From Couchioplanes caeruleus (GTDB taxonomy: Bacteria > Actinomycetota > Actinomycetes > Mycobacteriales > Micromonosporaceae), in the NCBI RefSeq assembly GCF_023499255.1, contig NZ_CP092183.1, forward strand, positions 689,501-753,500: DNA of 64,000 bases. Reading direction: 5' to 3'. How positions within the stretch are numbered: position 1 is the stretch's first letter; each line of letters begins with the position of its first letter. Below, piece after piece: positions 42,991 through 51,436 of this stretch. Under the pieces are notes generated by a model. It did not search any database. It had not been told where the DNA came from and was given only the letters and a program-made list of their open reading frames with translations. The position numbers were made by a program, and so were the translations under genes.

Positions 42991-43446
42991 TTACTGAGTG
43001 ACGAAGGAGGTGAAGTAGATGCCCATCACGAGGTGCTTGCCGTCGACGTTGTACGCCTTCTCGATCTTCTCCAGCAGCTCGCCCTTCGCCTTCTCCCGGC
43101 CCTTCACGGTCTCGAGCTCGGCGACCTCCATGCCGGTGTACTGGTCGATCGCCAGGTCGAGCGCCTCGGAGGTGTCGATCTCCTCCTCGCCGGCCTCCTC
43201 GGTCATCTGCAGGGCGAAGCCCAGCTTGAGGTAGTGACCGTCCGCCAGGTTCACGGTCAGCGGGTTCTCGATCGTCACGACCGCGCCCTTGACCGGCGCA
43301 GCCTCGGCCGCGTCGCCCTTGAAGAACATGAAGTACGCGCCCGCGCCGCCACCGCCGAGCAGCACGACGGCGAGCGCAATGATCATCAGCATCTTCTTGG
43401 ACTTCTTCGGCGCTTCCGCCGCGTCTTCCTTCGCTTCCTTGGCCAT
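42991..43446 (-). CDS. fliL: Flagellar basal body-associated protein FliL
   Basis: The 151-residue single-pass membrane protein has a Lys/Glu/Ala-rich cytosolic start, one helix (KMLMIIALAVVLLGGGGAGA, then YFMFF) and an external FliL domain (VTIENPLTVNLADGHYLKLG; C-terminal GIYFTSFVTQ). It stabilises the stator around the motor. AGGAGGAG precedes the ATG. It follows motB by 19 bases and is the last gene of the flbD-motAB transcript. Confidence 0.92.
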   Translation of the reverse strand: MAKEAKEDAAEAPKKSKKMLMIIALAVVLLGGGGAGAYFMFFKGDAAEAAPVKGAVVTIENPLTVNLADGHYLKLGFALQMTEEAGEEEIDTSEALDLAIDQYTGMEVAELETVKGREKAKGELLEKIEKAYNVDGKHLVMGIYFTSFVTQ

Positions 43447-43465
43447 CGGAACTCCTCCTGTCGTG

Positions 43466-44470
43466 TCAGTCGTGGGTGGTGGTCGGGGACGTGGTGGTCG
43501 TTTCGGCCGCGGCCGCCGCGGCCTGAGCCTCGGCGGTGGTCTGACCGGTGTGCAGCTTGCCGTCGGGGCCGGCCGCGGACGGCAGCAGCGCCGCCTGCTC
43601 GGCGTTGAGCGTGGTGAGCACGACGACGTCCACCCGGCGGTTCATCGTGATGGACCGCGGGTCCTTGGGGTCGATCAGCGGCCGGGTGTCGGAGAAGCCG
43701 ACGGCGCTCATCCGGTTCTTCGCCAGGCCGTGGTTCACCAGGTAGCGCACCGTCGTCGAGGCGCGCGCGGCGGAGAGCTCCCACCCGCTCGGGTAGTACG
43801 CGACGGTGGCCTTGAGCTGGTTGGTGTTGCCGTCGACCTCGATGTTGTTCGGCAGCTTCACCAGCGTCGGCGCGATCGCGTCCAGGATCTTCCGGCCGCC
43901 CTCCTGCAGGTCGGCGCGGTTCCCCGCGAACACCACCTCGTTCGTCACGATGGTGACCACCAGGCCGCGCTGGTCGATCGTGAACTTGACCTGGTTGAGC
44001 AGCTTCGCCTGAGCCAGCGCGTCGGAGATCTTGTTCTCGATCTCCTTGAGCTTCGCCGCCTCGGCGGCTGCCGCCTTGGCGTTCTCCGAGGCGGCCTTGC
44101 GGTCCTCGGCCAGCACGGCCCGGTTGACCGCGTCCTGCTGCGCCTTGCTCATCCCGGCGAGGCCCGAGCCGCCGTCGCCCGGGTTCGTGCCCGGGTCGAT
44201 GGCGACGATGTTCGTGGCCTGGCCGGCGCCGTCGAACACCGCCGGGTTGCCCTGCAGCGCCGCGCTCGACGAGCCGAAACCCTGCGAGAGACCGGCCGCC
44301 AGCTCGGCGAACTTCTTCTTGTCGACGTTGCTCATGCTGAACAGCACGACGAACAGCACGAACAGCAGGGTGAGCATGTCGGCGTACGACACGAGCCAGC
44401 GCTCGTGGTTGACGTGCTCCTCGTGCTCCTCGTGACCGCCCTTCCGGCGCGGCTTACCCCCCGAGCTCAT
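43466..44470 (-). CDS. motB: Flagellar stator protein MotB
   Basis: The 334-residue protein has an N-terminal helix with the proton-carrying Asp31 (LVSYADMLTLLFVLFVVLFS) and a C-terminal OmpA-like domain (NGLAKNRM-type segment seen as VNHGLAKNRMSAVGFSDTRP). This domain should anchor the stator to peptidoglycan, but the usual GHTD reads GNTN (EVDGNTNQLKA), so the wall-binding Asp is replaced. The N-terminal tail is His/Glu-rich (GGHEEHEEHVNHERW). It is coupled to motA (two-base gap). Confidence 0.92.
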   Translation of the reverse strand: MSSGGKPRRKGGHEEHEEHVNHERWLVSYADMLTLLFVLFVVLFSMSNVDKKKFAELAAGLSQGFGSSSAALQGNPAVFDGAGQATNIVAIDPGTNPGDGGSGLAGMSKAQQDAVNRAVLAEDRKAASENAKAAAAEAAKLKEIENKISDALAQAKLLNQVKFTIDQRGLVVTIVTNEVVFAGNRADLQEGGRKILDAIAPTLVKLPNNIEVDGNTNQLKATVAYYPSGWELSAARASTTVRYLVNHGLAKNRMSAVGFSDTRPLIDPKDPRSITMNRRVDVVVLTTLNAEQAALLPSAAGPDGKLHTGQTTAEAQAAAAAAETTTTSPTTTHD

Positions 44471-44471
44471 G

Positions 44472-45263
44472 TCAGGCGGCCTTCTTCGTCGTCGCCGCGG
44501 CCTCGGCGGCCTTCGCGGCGTCCGGGGGCAGCAGGCTGCGCAGCTTCTGGGCGACCAGGCGCGGGTTCGAGCCCGCCTGGATCGCCAGCACGCCGTCGAT
44601 GACCAGCTCCATCTCCTCGGCCTCGATGCCGGAGAGCCGGGCCAGGCGGGCCGCGAGCGGCAGCCAGATGAGGTTGGCGGAGAGCACGCCCCAGAGCGTC
44701 GCGACGAACGCCGCGGCGATCGAGTGACCCAGCGTCTCCGGCTTGTTCAGGTTCTCGAGCACGTGCACCAGGCCCATGACCGTGCCGATGATGCCGACGG
44801 TCGGCGCGTACCCGCCCATGTTCTCGAAGATCTTCATGCCGGCCTTGTCGGCCTTCTTCTTGGCGGCGACCTCGGCGTGCAGGATGTCGTGCAGCTCCTC
44901 GGGGTCCGTACCGTCGATCGCCAGCTGCAGGCCCCGCTTCAGGAACGGGTGCTCGACGGTCTTGACCGCGTCCTCGAGGGCCAGCAGGCCCTCGCGGCGG
45001 GCCCGCTCGGCCAGCTTGACGATGTGGTCGACCAGCTTGTTGGGCGGCGCCACCTTCGCGAGGAACGCCTTCTGCAGCAGCTTGCCGACGCCGAGCGCGT
45101 CCTTGAGCACGCCGCCGGCCATGCCGGCCGCGAACGCCCCGCCGAACACCAGCAGCATCGACGGGATGAGGATGATGGAGGCCGGGCTGCCGCCCTCCAG
45201 GATCTGCACCGTGAAGACGATGATCAGGGCGACGACAACACCAATGAGGGTGGCGAGGTCCAT
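44472..45263 (-). CDS. motA: Flagellar stator protein MotA
   Basis: The 263-residue protein has four membrane helices and the conserved cytosolic and TM3-4 blocks KRGLQLAIDGTDPEELHDIL, GGYAPTVGIIGTVMGLVHVL and AAAFVATLWGVLSANLIWLP. With MotB it forms the ion channel that turns the motor; the acidic channel residue in MotB suggests protons. Its start shares one base with the flbD stop. Length is normal. Confidence 0.94.
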   Translation of the reverse strand: MDLATLIGVVVALIIVFTVQILEGGSPASIILIPSMLLVFGGAFAAGMAGGVLKDALGVGKLLQKAFLAKVAPPNKLVDHIVKLAERARREGLLALEDAVKTVEHPFLKRGLQLAIDGTDPEELHDILHAEVAAKKKADKAGMKIFENMGGYAPTVGIIGTVMGLVHVLENLNKPETLGHSIAAAFVATLWGVLSANLIWLPLAARLARLSGIEAEEMELVIDGVLAIQAGSNPRLVAQKLRSLLPPDAAKAAEAAATTKKAA

Positions 45264-45550
45264 CAGCGGTCCTTCCGGTGCAGCGGCAGCACGGTCGCGG
45301 AGGTCCGCGACACCTGCTCGTCCTCGGGCTCGGTCAGCAGGGCGGGATCACCCTCGATGCGGCTCGCCTGGGCGATCAGCGAGGCGCGGTAGTGGCGTAC
45401 CGAGTCGATGAACTCGGGTACCGATTCGGCGATGACGTACTTGGTGCCGTCCACCAGCGTGATGACCGTGTCGGGCGTGCAGTCGGCACGCTCGACGAGA
45501 TCGGGGTTGAGGGCGAAAACGGCTCCGTTGAGGCGGGTTACGAGGATCAC
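45263..45550 (-). CDS. flbD: FlbD family flagellar protein
   Basis: The 95-residue protein opens with the FlbD signature (ILVTRLNGAVFALNPDLVER, TPDTVITLVDGTKYVIAES). It is commonly found just upstream of motA in Gram-positive flagellar clusters; its exact role is not settled. The extra 30-residue tail is polar. It starts at GTG 45550 after AAGGACGGA and is the first gene of the transcript driven by the promoter at 45611-45639. Confidence 0.88.
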   Translation of the reverse strand: MILVTRLNGAVFALNPDLVERADCTPDTVITLVDGTKYVIAESVPEFIDSVRHYRASLIAQASRIEGDPALLTEPEDEQVSRTSATVLPLHRKDR

Positions 45551-45610
45551 GACATCCGTCCTTGGGGCGTCATAGCGGCTGGTGGGGCCATCCGTGGCCG
45601 GTCACTTGAC

Positions 45611-45639
45611 CATTCGGCGGAGCGCCGGTTGCTGATGAG
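45611..45639 (-). promoter_or_regulatory. FliA-type promoter of the flbD-motA-motB-fliL operon
   Basis: On the minus strand CTCA (45636-45639), a 17-base spacer and GCCGAATG (45611-45618) match the shared flagellar pattern. The flbD start is 61 bases further on. Confidence 0.75.
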
Positions 45640-45646
45640 CGCGCTC

Positions 45647-45664
45647 CGGTCGCATTCCGGGTGC
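45647..45664 (-). promoter_or_regulatory. Direct repeat upstream of the flbD promoter (activator box candidate)
   Basis: On the minus strand GCACCCG-gaat-GCGACCG ends exactly seven bases before the -35 element. A similar GCAACTC-agcg-GCAACCA repeat stands seven bases before the flgB -35 (58803-58820). The pattern resembles what I recall of the TcrA box in Actinoplanes missouriensis. Confidence 0.4.
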
Positions 45665-45683
45665 GGGCGGCCCCGGAAATGCG

Positions 45684-45719
45684 GAAGCCGGGGCGGGTCA
45701 GGTGACCCGTCCCGGCTTC
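45684..45719 (-). terminator. Terminator after flgE
   Basis: A 16-base stem with one G-U pair (45684-45699 with 45704-45719) and a 4-base loop lies 19 bases after the flgE stop, upstream of the flbD promoter. Confidence 0.8.
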
Positions 45720-45738
45720 ACGCCGGCTGAGCTGCCGG

Positions 45739-46977
45739 CTATCGCTTGAGGTTGACGAGTTCCTGGAGGATCTCGTCGCTGGTGGTGATGATCCGGCTGT
45801 TCGCCTGGAAGCCGCGCTGGGCGATCACCAGGTTGGTGAACTCCTGCGCCAGGTCGACGTTCGACATCTCCAGCGCGCCGTTGGTGATCAGGCCGAGCCC
45901 GGCCGAGCCGGCGGAGCCGATCTGGGCGAGGCCCGAGTTCACCGTGCTGCGGAACATCGAGTCGCCGATCTTCTCGAGCCCGTTGACGTTGTTGAAGTTC
46001 GCCAGGGCGAGCTGACCGAGGGTCTGCTTCATGCCGTTGGAGAACACACCCACGATCTGGCCGGTGTTCGACACCGTGTACGAGCTCAGGATGCCCGCCG
46101 CGGAACCGTCCGACGCGCTGACCCGGGCCTCGGTGTTGCCGCTGTAGTGGGTGAGGTCGTGCACGTCGAAGGTGTAGTCGTTCGGTGCGGTGCCGAGGGC
46201 GACGGTCGCCAGCGGCGTGACGCCGTCGGTGTCGACCGGCTTGCCGTTGACGAACGTGATGGCCCGGGCGGAGCCGCCCGAGTACGGGTCGGCCGGGTCG
46301 GCCGTGCCGTCGGGCAGCGTCATGGTCCACTCGTTGGTGCCGGTCTTCGAGAGCCGGACGTTCATCGTGCTGGAGGCGCCGTTGGCGTCGATCACCGGCA
46401 CCGGGATCACCTTCATCGAGGTGGGGTCGCCGGCCGGGGCCTCGTACGACAGGTTGCCGGTGAAGGTGATGTTCTTGGTCGCCTCGGGCGCCAGGCTGAT
46501 GCCGATGGGCAGCTTGATGTTGCCCGGCGCGCCGGCCGTGTTGACGGTGCCGGCCGTGTCCGCGGACCAGCCCTGCACGATCTGCCCGTTCGGCGTGGTC
46601 AGCGAGCCGTTGGCGTCGAAGGTGAACGAGCCGGCGCGGGTGTAGACCGACTCGCCGCCGCTCTTGACGACGAAGAAGCCGTCGCCCTGGATCATCATGT
46701 CGCCGGACTTGCCGGTGGTCTGGGCCGCGCCCTGGCTGAAGTTGGCGTTGACGCTGGCCGTACGCACACCGAGGCCGACCTGCGCCGGGTTGGTACCGCC
46801 CTGGCCGTTCTGCGGGGCGCCCGCCGCGTTGACCATCTGCGACAGGGTGTCCTGGAAGACGGTCTGGCTGGACTTGTAGCCGGTCGTGTTGACGTTGGCG
46901 ATGTTGTTGCCGGTCACGTCCATCATCTGCTGGTGCGCGCGCAGGCCGCTGATGCCGGAGAAAAGGGAACGCAGCAT
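45739..46977 (-). CDS. flgE: Flagellar hook protein FlgE
   Basis: The 412-residue protein has the rod/hook N-terminal motif (FSGISGLRAHQQMMDVTGNN, IANVNTTGYKSSQTVFQD) and the matching C-terminal helix (EFTNLVIAQRGFQANSRIIT). Between them are FlgE-type D1/D2 beta domains. Many copies form the hook outside the cell after export through the basal body. It follows flgD by three bases and ends at a strong terminator. Length is normal. Confidence 0.94.
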   Translation of the reverse strand: MLRSLFSGISGLRAHQQMMDVTGNNIANVNTTGYKSSQTVFQDTLSQMVNAAGAPQNGQGGTNPAQVGLGVRTASVNANFSQGAAQTTGKSGDMMIQGDGFFVVKSGGESVYTRAGSFTFDANGSLTTPNGQIVQGWSADTAGTVNTAGAPGNIKLPIGISLAPEATKNITFTGNLSYEAPAGDPTSMKVIPVPVIDANGASSTMNVRLSKTGTNEWTMTLPDGTADPADPYSGGSARAITFVNGKPVDTDGVTPLATVALGTAPNDYTFDVHDLTHYSGNTEARVSASDGSAAGILSSYTVSNTGQIVGVFSNGMKQTLGQLALANFNNVNGLEKIGDSMFRSTVNSGLAQIGSAGSAGLGLITNGALEMSNVDLAQEFTNLVIAQRGFQANSRIITTSDEILQELVNLKR

Positions 46978-46980
46978 AGG

Positions 46981-47472
46981 TCAGTTGTCCTTCTTGGTGG
47001 CGGAATCGGAGGCGGTGGTGCCGGTGGCTGCCGGCGACTGCTGGACTTCCGTGACCTTGGACAGCTGCACATCCGTGTTCCCGACCACGAGCGTCGGTTC
47101 GCTGTCCCCGTTGAGCTTCGTCTTGGTGACGACGCCCGTCTGGGAGACGCCGTTGGCGTCCTGGTACGTGACCGTGCGGCCGACCAGCGCGCTCGCGCCG
47201 ATCAACTGCTGGGCCTGCATCATCTGGGCGATCTGCCCGAGCTTCTCGACCTGGGTGAACTGGGCCGTCTGCGCGAGGAACTGGGTGGAGTCGGCCGGGT
47301 TCGAGGGGTCCTGGTACTTCAGCTGGGCCACCAGGAGCTTCAGGAACGTGTCCTGGTCGGCGACCGACTTGCTGCCCGCGTCGACCGTCGTCTTGTTGGA
47401 GTACGTCGACGTGGACCGGGCGGTCTTGTCGTCGTACTGGTTGCTGACGAATCCGTTGATCGGGGAAGTCAT
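46981..47472 (-). CDS. flgD: Flagellar hook cap protein FlgD
   Basis: The 163-residue protein has the FlgD N-terminal block (DQDTFLKLLVAQLKYQDPSN, PADSTQFLAQTAQFTQVEKL) and a short beta region with VGRTVTYQDANG. FlgD caps the growing hook and is discarded later. ATG 47472 with AGGAGG 11 bases upstream is preferred over the frame limit at 47511. It lacks the large C-terminal Tudor/FnIII part, as in other short Gram-positive FlgD proteins. Confidence 0.9.
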   Translation of the reverse strand: MTSPINGFVSNQYDDKTARSTSTYSNKTTVDAGSKSVADQDTFLKLLVAQLKYQDPSNPADSTQFLAQTAQFTQVEKLGQIAQMMQAQQLIGASALVGRTVTYQDANGVSQTGVVTKTKLNGDSEPTLVVGNTDVQLSKVTEVQQSPAATGTTASDSATKKDN

Positions 47473-47514
47473 GCGCCGGGTCCTCCTGAGTTGGGTGGTT
47501 GGCCCTCGCACTCA

Positions 47515-47542
47515 GGTTCGGCGGGCGCGCCGATTCGCTTAG
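47515..47542 (-). promoter_or_regulatory. Possible FliA-type promoter of flgD-flgE
   Basis: On the minus strand CTAA (47539-47542), a 16-base spacer and GCCGAACC (47515-47522) differ from the flagellar pattern only at one -35 base. It lies in the 95-base gap between fliK and flgD. Confidence 0.45.
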
Positions 47543-47567
47543 CCCCTATTTTCGGCGGGTTCGGAGC

Positions 47568-49553
47568 CTAAGCCTGGACGTCGAGACGGCTGATGCCGCT
47601 GCGACCGGATGGGACCGGTGCGGCGGTTTCGGCGGGTGCCGGGGCCCGGTCGGGGGCGCCATTTCCGGTACGCCCGTCCCGCCCGTCACCGCCTCCGCCG
47701 TTCATGAACGCGAACTGCTGGCGCGCCTGGTCCTGCTGCGCGGAGCCCTGCCGCAGGTCGAGCGACGTGTTGGCGAAGCCGGACTGCTGCAGCTCCCGGC
47801 GCAGGTCGTCCATCGCGTCCCGCAGCGACTCGTGGCCGGCGTCGGTCGAGCTGGCCAGCTGCACGCTGATCTCGCCGTTGCGGAGCTCCGCGACGATCTG
47901 CACCGGGCCGAGGTCGGCCGGGTGCAGGTTCACGGTGAGCCGGTGCACGCCGTCGGCGTCCAGGCGCAGCGGGCTGATCCGCGCGGCCAGCTGCATCGCC
48001 ACCGGGCCGGGCAACGGCGGTGCGGCCGGGGCCGGTGCGGCGGGTGCCGCCGGTCCGACCGGTGCGGCGCCGGGCAACCCGGCCGGTACGTCGGTCCCGG
48101 GAGCAGCGGTCGTCGCCTGGGCCGCCGCGGGTGCGGGGAACGGGCTCGGGGAGGCGGTGCCGCGGTCACCCCGGCCGTCGCCCTGGGACGGCTGCTGGTC
48201 CTGGCCGGTCGCGCCGGGGTCCGTACCCGCGGGGTCGGGTGCGTCCGCGGGTGCGGTGGCGTCGGTTGCCGGGGCGTCCGGTGCCGCCGTCACTGTGTCC
48301 GCCGGGACCGCTGTGGTCTGTGAGGCGTCTGCTGTCGCCGGCGCTTCGGATGGCGTGGCGCTGTCGTCCTGACCGGGAGCAACCGGAGCGGCCGATGCCG
48401 GTGCGCTCGTGGGTGCTTCCGGCGCCGGCCCGGCTGCCTGTGTGGCTGCGGCTGCGGCCGCGGGTGTGGTCGCGGCCGGGGACGCGGGGGCGGGTGCGGC
48501 CGCCGGGACTGTGGGCTGGTCGGCCGGCGGTGGCGGCGTGGCCGGGACGGCGTCCTGCGGCTGCGCGGCGACCGGAGCGAGCCCCGGCTGAGGCGTCGTC
48601 GCGGCGGCCGGTGCGGCTGCAGAGGGCGCGCCGGTGGCGGCTGTGCTCGGCGCGGCGGGCGCGGCGGGCGCCGCGGGTGCCGCGGGTGCCGCGGGTGCGG
48701 ACGGTGCGGCCGGCGCGGTCGCCGAGGCCACCGATGTCGCTGGGGCGGTCGCTGTGCCGGATGCGTCGGCGGGGAGCGGCGGGGCCGCGGTGACTGGTCG
48801 CGTCTCCGGCGCTGCGGCCGGGTTCGCCCGCATGGCGGCGGTCTGCGCGACGGCATCGGTCTGGGCGACCGCGGTCTGCGCCGCGCTGCTGGGCGCCACC
48901 GAGATCGGGGAGGGCGGTGCGTCAGCGGTCCGGGCGGAGGTCTGCGCCGCGCTGGGCGCCGTGACCTGCGGTGATGCCGGTACGGAGGTGAGCGCTGTGG
49001 CCGTTGTCGACCCCGGTGTGGCCTCGCCCGACGGCGCGGCCGAGGACGGCGGTGTCACGGTCGGGGCGGCAGCGGGCGTGACCGGAGATTGCGGTGTCTC
49101 CGCCTCCTCGGTCTCCGGCGCGGGAGCGGGCGGTCCGGCCGGGTCCGGGCGCTCCGCGCTCGTCCGCCTCGCCGCGGCCCTCGCCTGCGACATGCGCTGC
49201 TGCTCGGCGTCCCGGTCCTGGGCCGCGCGCAGCTGGAGGCGGTGTTCCGCGGCCGTTTCGGCGATCGTGGGGCCGTCTGCGCCACGGGCGGTGGTGCTGT
49301 GTTCGGCGGCACGGGCGTGGGCCAGTTCGGCGGCGCGCTGCTGTGCCGCGCGGCTCTCGAAACGTGCGTCGGCGGACCGGTTCCGAGCGTCGTCGTCGTG
49401 CTGCCGGTCGGTGGCGAGCGCCGACGGGGACCGGTCGAGCTCGGCGGAGAGCGCGGAGCCGAAAGCCTCCGCGCCGTCGCCGGGGCGGGTGGTCGGACGG
49501 CGCCCGGCGTCGGCTGTCGGCCTGCGGTCGGGACCCGTGACGGAGCTGGTCAT
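47568..49553 (-). CDS. fliK: Hook-length control protein FliK
   Basis: The 661-residue protein is mostly Ala/Pro/Thr-rich low complexity, as expected for a molecular ruler. A conserved FliK C-terminal core lies at about residues 520-620 (LRLDADGVHRLTVNLHPADL, GPVQIVAELRNGEISVQLAS). FliK measures the hook and triggers the FlhB switch. The N-terminal 160 residues are charged and probably helical. Tandem 9-base repeats (48652-48714) in the middle could change its length. It lies between the hydrolase gene and flgD. Confidence 0.85.
   Translation of the reverse strand: MTSSVTGPDRRPTADAGRRPTTRPGDGAEAFGSALSAELDRSPSALATDRQHDDDARNRSADARFESRAAQQRAAELAHARAAEHSTTARGADGPTIAETAAEHRLQLRAAQDRDAEQQRMSQARAAARRTSAERPDPAGPPAPAPETEEAETPQSPVTPAAAPTVTPPSSAAPSGEATPGSTTATALTSVPASPQVTAPSAAQTSARTADAPPSPISVAPSSAAQTAVAQTDAVAQTAAMRANPAAAPETRPVTAAPPLPADASGTATAPATSVASATAPAAPSAPAAPAAPAAPAAPAAPSTAATGAPSAAAPAAATTPQPGLAPVAAQPQDAVPATPPPPADQPTVPAAAPAPASPAATTPAAAAAATQAAGPAPEAPTSAPASAAPVAPGQDDSATPSEAPATADASQTTAVPADTVTAAPDAPATDATAPADAPDPAGTDPGATGQDQQPSQGDGRGDRGTASPSPFPAPAAAQATTAAPGTDVPAGLPGAAPVGPAAPAAPAPAAPPLPGPVAMQLAARISPLRLDADGVHRLTVNLHPADLGPVQIVAELRNGEISVQLASSTDAGHESLRDAMDDLRRELQQSGFANTSLDLRQGSAQQDQARQQFAFMNGGGGDGRDGRTGNGAPDRAPAPAETAAPVPSGRSGISRLDVQA
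48652..48714. repeat. Tandem 9-base repeats inside fliK
   Basis: Seven consecutive 9-base units of the GC(G/C)GCGGG(C/T) type encode a repeating Ala-Ala-Pro run in FliK. The three central units are identical, so slippage could add or remove three residues at a time without a frameshift. Confidence 0.8.
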
Positions 49554-49574
49554 GGCGCGCTTCCCTCCGTGAGC

Positions 49575-50537
49575 TCAGCCGAGAGCGGCGAGCGCCTTCT
49601 GGACCTTCGGCACGTACGCCTGGGTCTCCGCGAACGGCGGGATGCCGCCGTACTTGTGCACGTTGCCGCCGCCCGCGTTGTACGCGGCCAGCGCCAGCGG
49701 CAGGGACTTGAACTCCTTGAGGTGGCCGGAGAGCAGCTTCGCGGCGCCGTTGATCGCCTGCTGCGGGTCGAACGAGTTGTGCACGCCCAGGCCGCGCGCG
49801 GTGGCCGGCATGAGCTGCATCAGCCCCTGCGCGCCGGCCTTGCTCACGGCCTTCGGGTCGTACCCGGACTCGACCTTCGCCACGGCGGCGAGCAGCTTGG
49901 GCGAGACGCCGTACTTGGCGCCCGCCCGCACGAACATGTCCGCGTACGGCACGCCGGACAGCGAGGCGGAGTTCTGCAGGCTGGCGGGGCGTACGGCCGC
50001 GGCGGCGGTGCCGGAGGCGTCAGCGGTGCCGAGCACGCGCCGGATGTGCGTCGGGGTCTCGTACACCGATTGGATCTTGACGTGGTCGCCGGGCTTGGGC
50101 GCCGCGATCATCTTGTTGTCGCCGAGGTAGATGGCGACGTGGTCGACCGGTGAGTCGAAGGCCAGGATGTCGCCCGGTTTGGCCTGGGCGAGGCCGTCCA
50201 CCTTCGTGCCGGCCCGGGCCTGCTCGCGCGAGGTGCGTGGCAGGTCGATCCCGAGATCCTTGTACGCCCGCTGCACCAGCGCCGAGCAGTCCAGCCCCTT
50301 GCCGGGGTCGGTGCTGCCGAACACGTACGGCGTACCGAGGTACTTCTTGGCGGCGTCGACCACGGCCTGCCCGGTGGCGCCGGAGCCGGAGGAGGTGGTC
50401 GTGCTGCCGCCCGCGTCGGCGAGGGCGGTGGCGAACGACGCGCCGGACGTCGTGCCGGTGCTGGTGGTGGCCGGTGCGATCCCCAGTTGCGACTGCAGCT
50501 CGGTGATGCGCGACAGCACACCGTCAACACCCATCAT
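49575..50537 (-). CDS. Dual-domain cell wall hydrolase: NlpC/P60 plus lytic transglycosylase
   Basis: The 320-residue protein has an NlpC/P60 endopeptidase domain first (about 50-150; Cys in GLDCSALVQRAYKDLG, His in SPVDHVAIYLGDNK). A lytic transglycosylase (SLT) domain follows (about 190-320; Glu in AAVAKVESGYDPKAV, then AGAQGLMQLMPATARGLG). It lacks a signal peptide, so it is likely exported by the flagellar apparatus, like FlgJ, to open peptidoglycan for the rod. The ATG overlaps the fliJ stop. It occupies the place between fliJ and fliK. Confidence 0.88.
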   Translation of the reverse strand: MMGVDGVLSRITELQSQLGIAPATTSTGTTSGASFATALADAGGSTTTSSGSGATGQAVVDAAKKYLGTPYVFGSTDPGKGLDCSALVQRAYKDLGIDLPRTSREQARAGTKVDGLAQAKPGDILAFDSPVDHVAIYLGDNKMIAAPKPGDHVKIQSVYETPTHIRRVLGTADASGTAAAAVRPASLQNSASLSGVPYADMFVRAGAKYGVSPKLLAAVAKVESGYDPKAVSKAGAQGLMQLMPATARGLGVHNSFDPQQAINGAAKLLSGHLKEFKSLPLALAAYNAGGGNVHKYGGIPPFAETQAYVPKVQKALAALG

Positions 50538-51229
50538 GCGCGGCTCCCCTGGTCGTCGTGGCCTTCGTCTTCGAGTTCGGCCGGTTCCGGTGGGCGCTTA
50601 GCCGCAAGCAGCAGCTGTGCCCGCTTCGCCTCGATGGCGTTGCGGGCGTCGGCGAGCTCGATCGGGGGCCGCTGGGCGGCGACGGCGAGCGCGGTCTCCC
50701 GGGCGGCGTCCTCGCGGGCGGCGGCCGCGGCGGCCCGGTCGGCGATCGTGCCGCTGCCCTGCCGCAGCGCGCTGGCCCGTTCCTCGTTCATGGCGTCCAC
50801 GCCCCGGGCGGCGTTGCGCGCCTTCGACGTCACCGCCATCTCGTCGATGGTGTTCTGGTCGACGGTCAGGTCGTGGCGGCGTACGGCCTCCGCGTGCCGC
50901 TCGGCGAGCATCTCCACCGCCCGGCGCCGTTTGGCGGCGTCGGCCAGGCCGGCGACCTTCTCCCGGGTCCGCTCCTCCGCGTCGGTGACCATCCGGTGCG
51001 CGCCGGACAGCGTGGCGGCGAGCGACTGGCGGGCCACCATCGAGGCGACCATGGCGCGGGCGGTGCCCTCGGTGGGGGCGTCGGCTCCGGCCAGATCCAG
51101 CTGCCGGCGCTTGACCAGCGCCTGGGCGTCACGGATCTCCTGGCGGGACTGGATGACCGCGCCCCGGGCGGCGTCCTCCTGGGCCTTGCGTGCGCGCAGC
51201 ACGGGGCCGAGCCGGAACAAGCGATTCAC
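50534..51229 (-). CDS. fliJ: Flagellar export chaperone FliJ-like coiled-coil protein
   Basis: The 231-residue all-helical protein opens NRLFRLGPVLRARKAQEDAA, typical of FliJ, which links the FliI ATPase to FlhA. The rest is Arg/Ala/Glu-rich coiled coil. It is longer than the usual 145-residue FliJ. It has its own FliA-type promoter 31 bases upstream, because the TetR module separates it from fliI. Identification rests on the N-terminus and position. Confidence 0.82.
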   Translation of the reverse strand: MNRLFRLGPVLRARKAQEDAARGAVIQSRQEIRDAQALVKRRQLDLAGADAPTEGTARAMVASMVARQSLAATLSGAHRMVTDAEERTREKVAGLADAAKRRRAVEMLAERHAEAVRRHDLTVDQNTIDEMAVTSKARNAARGVDAMNEERASALRQGSGTIADRAAAAAAREDAARETALAVAAQRPPIELADARNAIEAKRAQLLLAAKRPPEPAELEDEGHDDQGSRA

Positions 51230-51259
51230 GAGACCTCCCAGAAAGTGCCGTCACCGTCC

Positions 51260-51287
51260 CGGTCGGCCCGATGCGGGTGCCGCTGAG
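51260..51287 (-). promoter_or_regulatory. FliA-type promoter of the fliJ operon
   Basis: On the minus strand CTCA (51284-51287), a 16-base spacer and GCCGACCG (51260-51267) match the flagellar pattern; the fliJ start is 31 bases further. A GCACCCG-acct-GCACCCC direct repeat (51293-51310) stands just upstream of it, in the opposite orientation. Confidence 0.75.
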
Positions 51288-51355
51288 CGGCTGCACCCGA
51301 CCTGCACCCCGTCCGTGCCGCCGCCGGTGCGACGGCGGTCGCGTTCCGGCCGGAT

Positions 51356-51368
51356 CTAACGTTGTTAG
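51356..51368. promoter_or_regulatory. Operator of the TetR gene
   Basis: CTAACGTTGTTAG has 5-base arms CTAAC/GTTAG and overlaps the TAGGAT -10 hexamer (51366-51371) in front of the TetR gene. The same palindrome occurs twice in front of the divergent SnoaL-like gene, so this is very probably the autoregulatory site. Confidence 0.75.
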
Positions 51369-51436
51369 GATGGCTCTGCCGTGACGGCGCCGCCGGCGGC
51401 TCCTGCCGAGGGCACGCTGGAAGCGAGGTGGCCACG

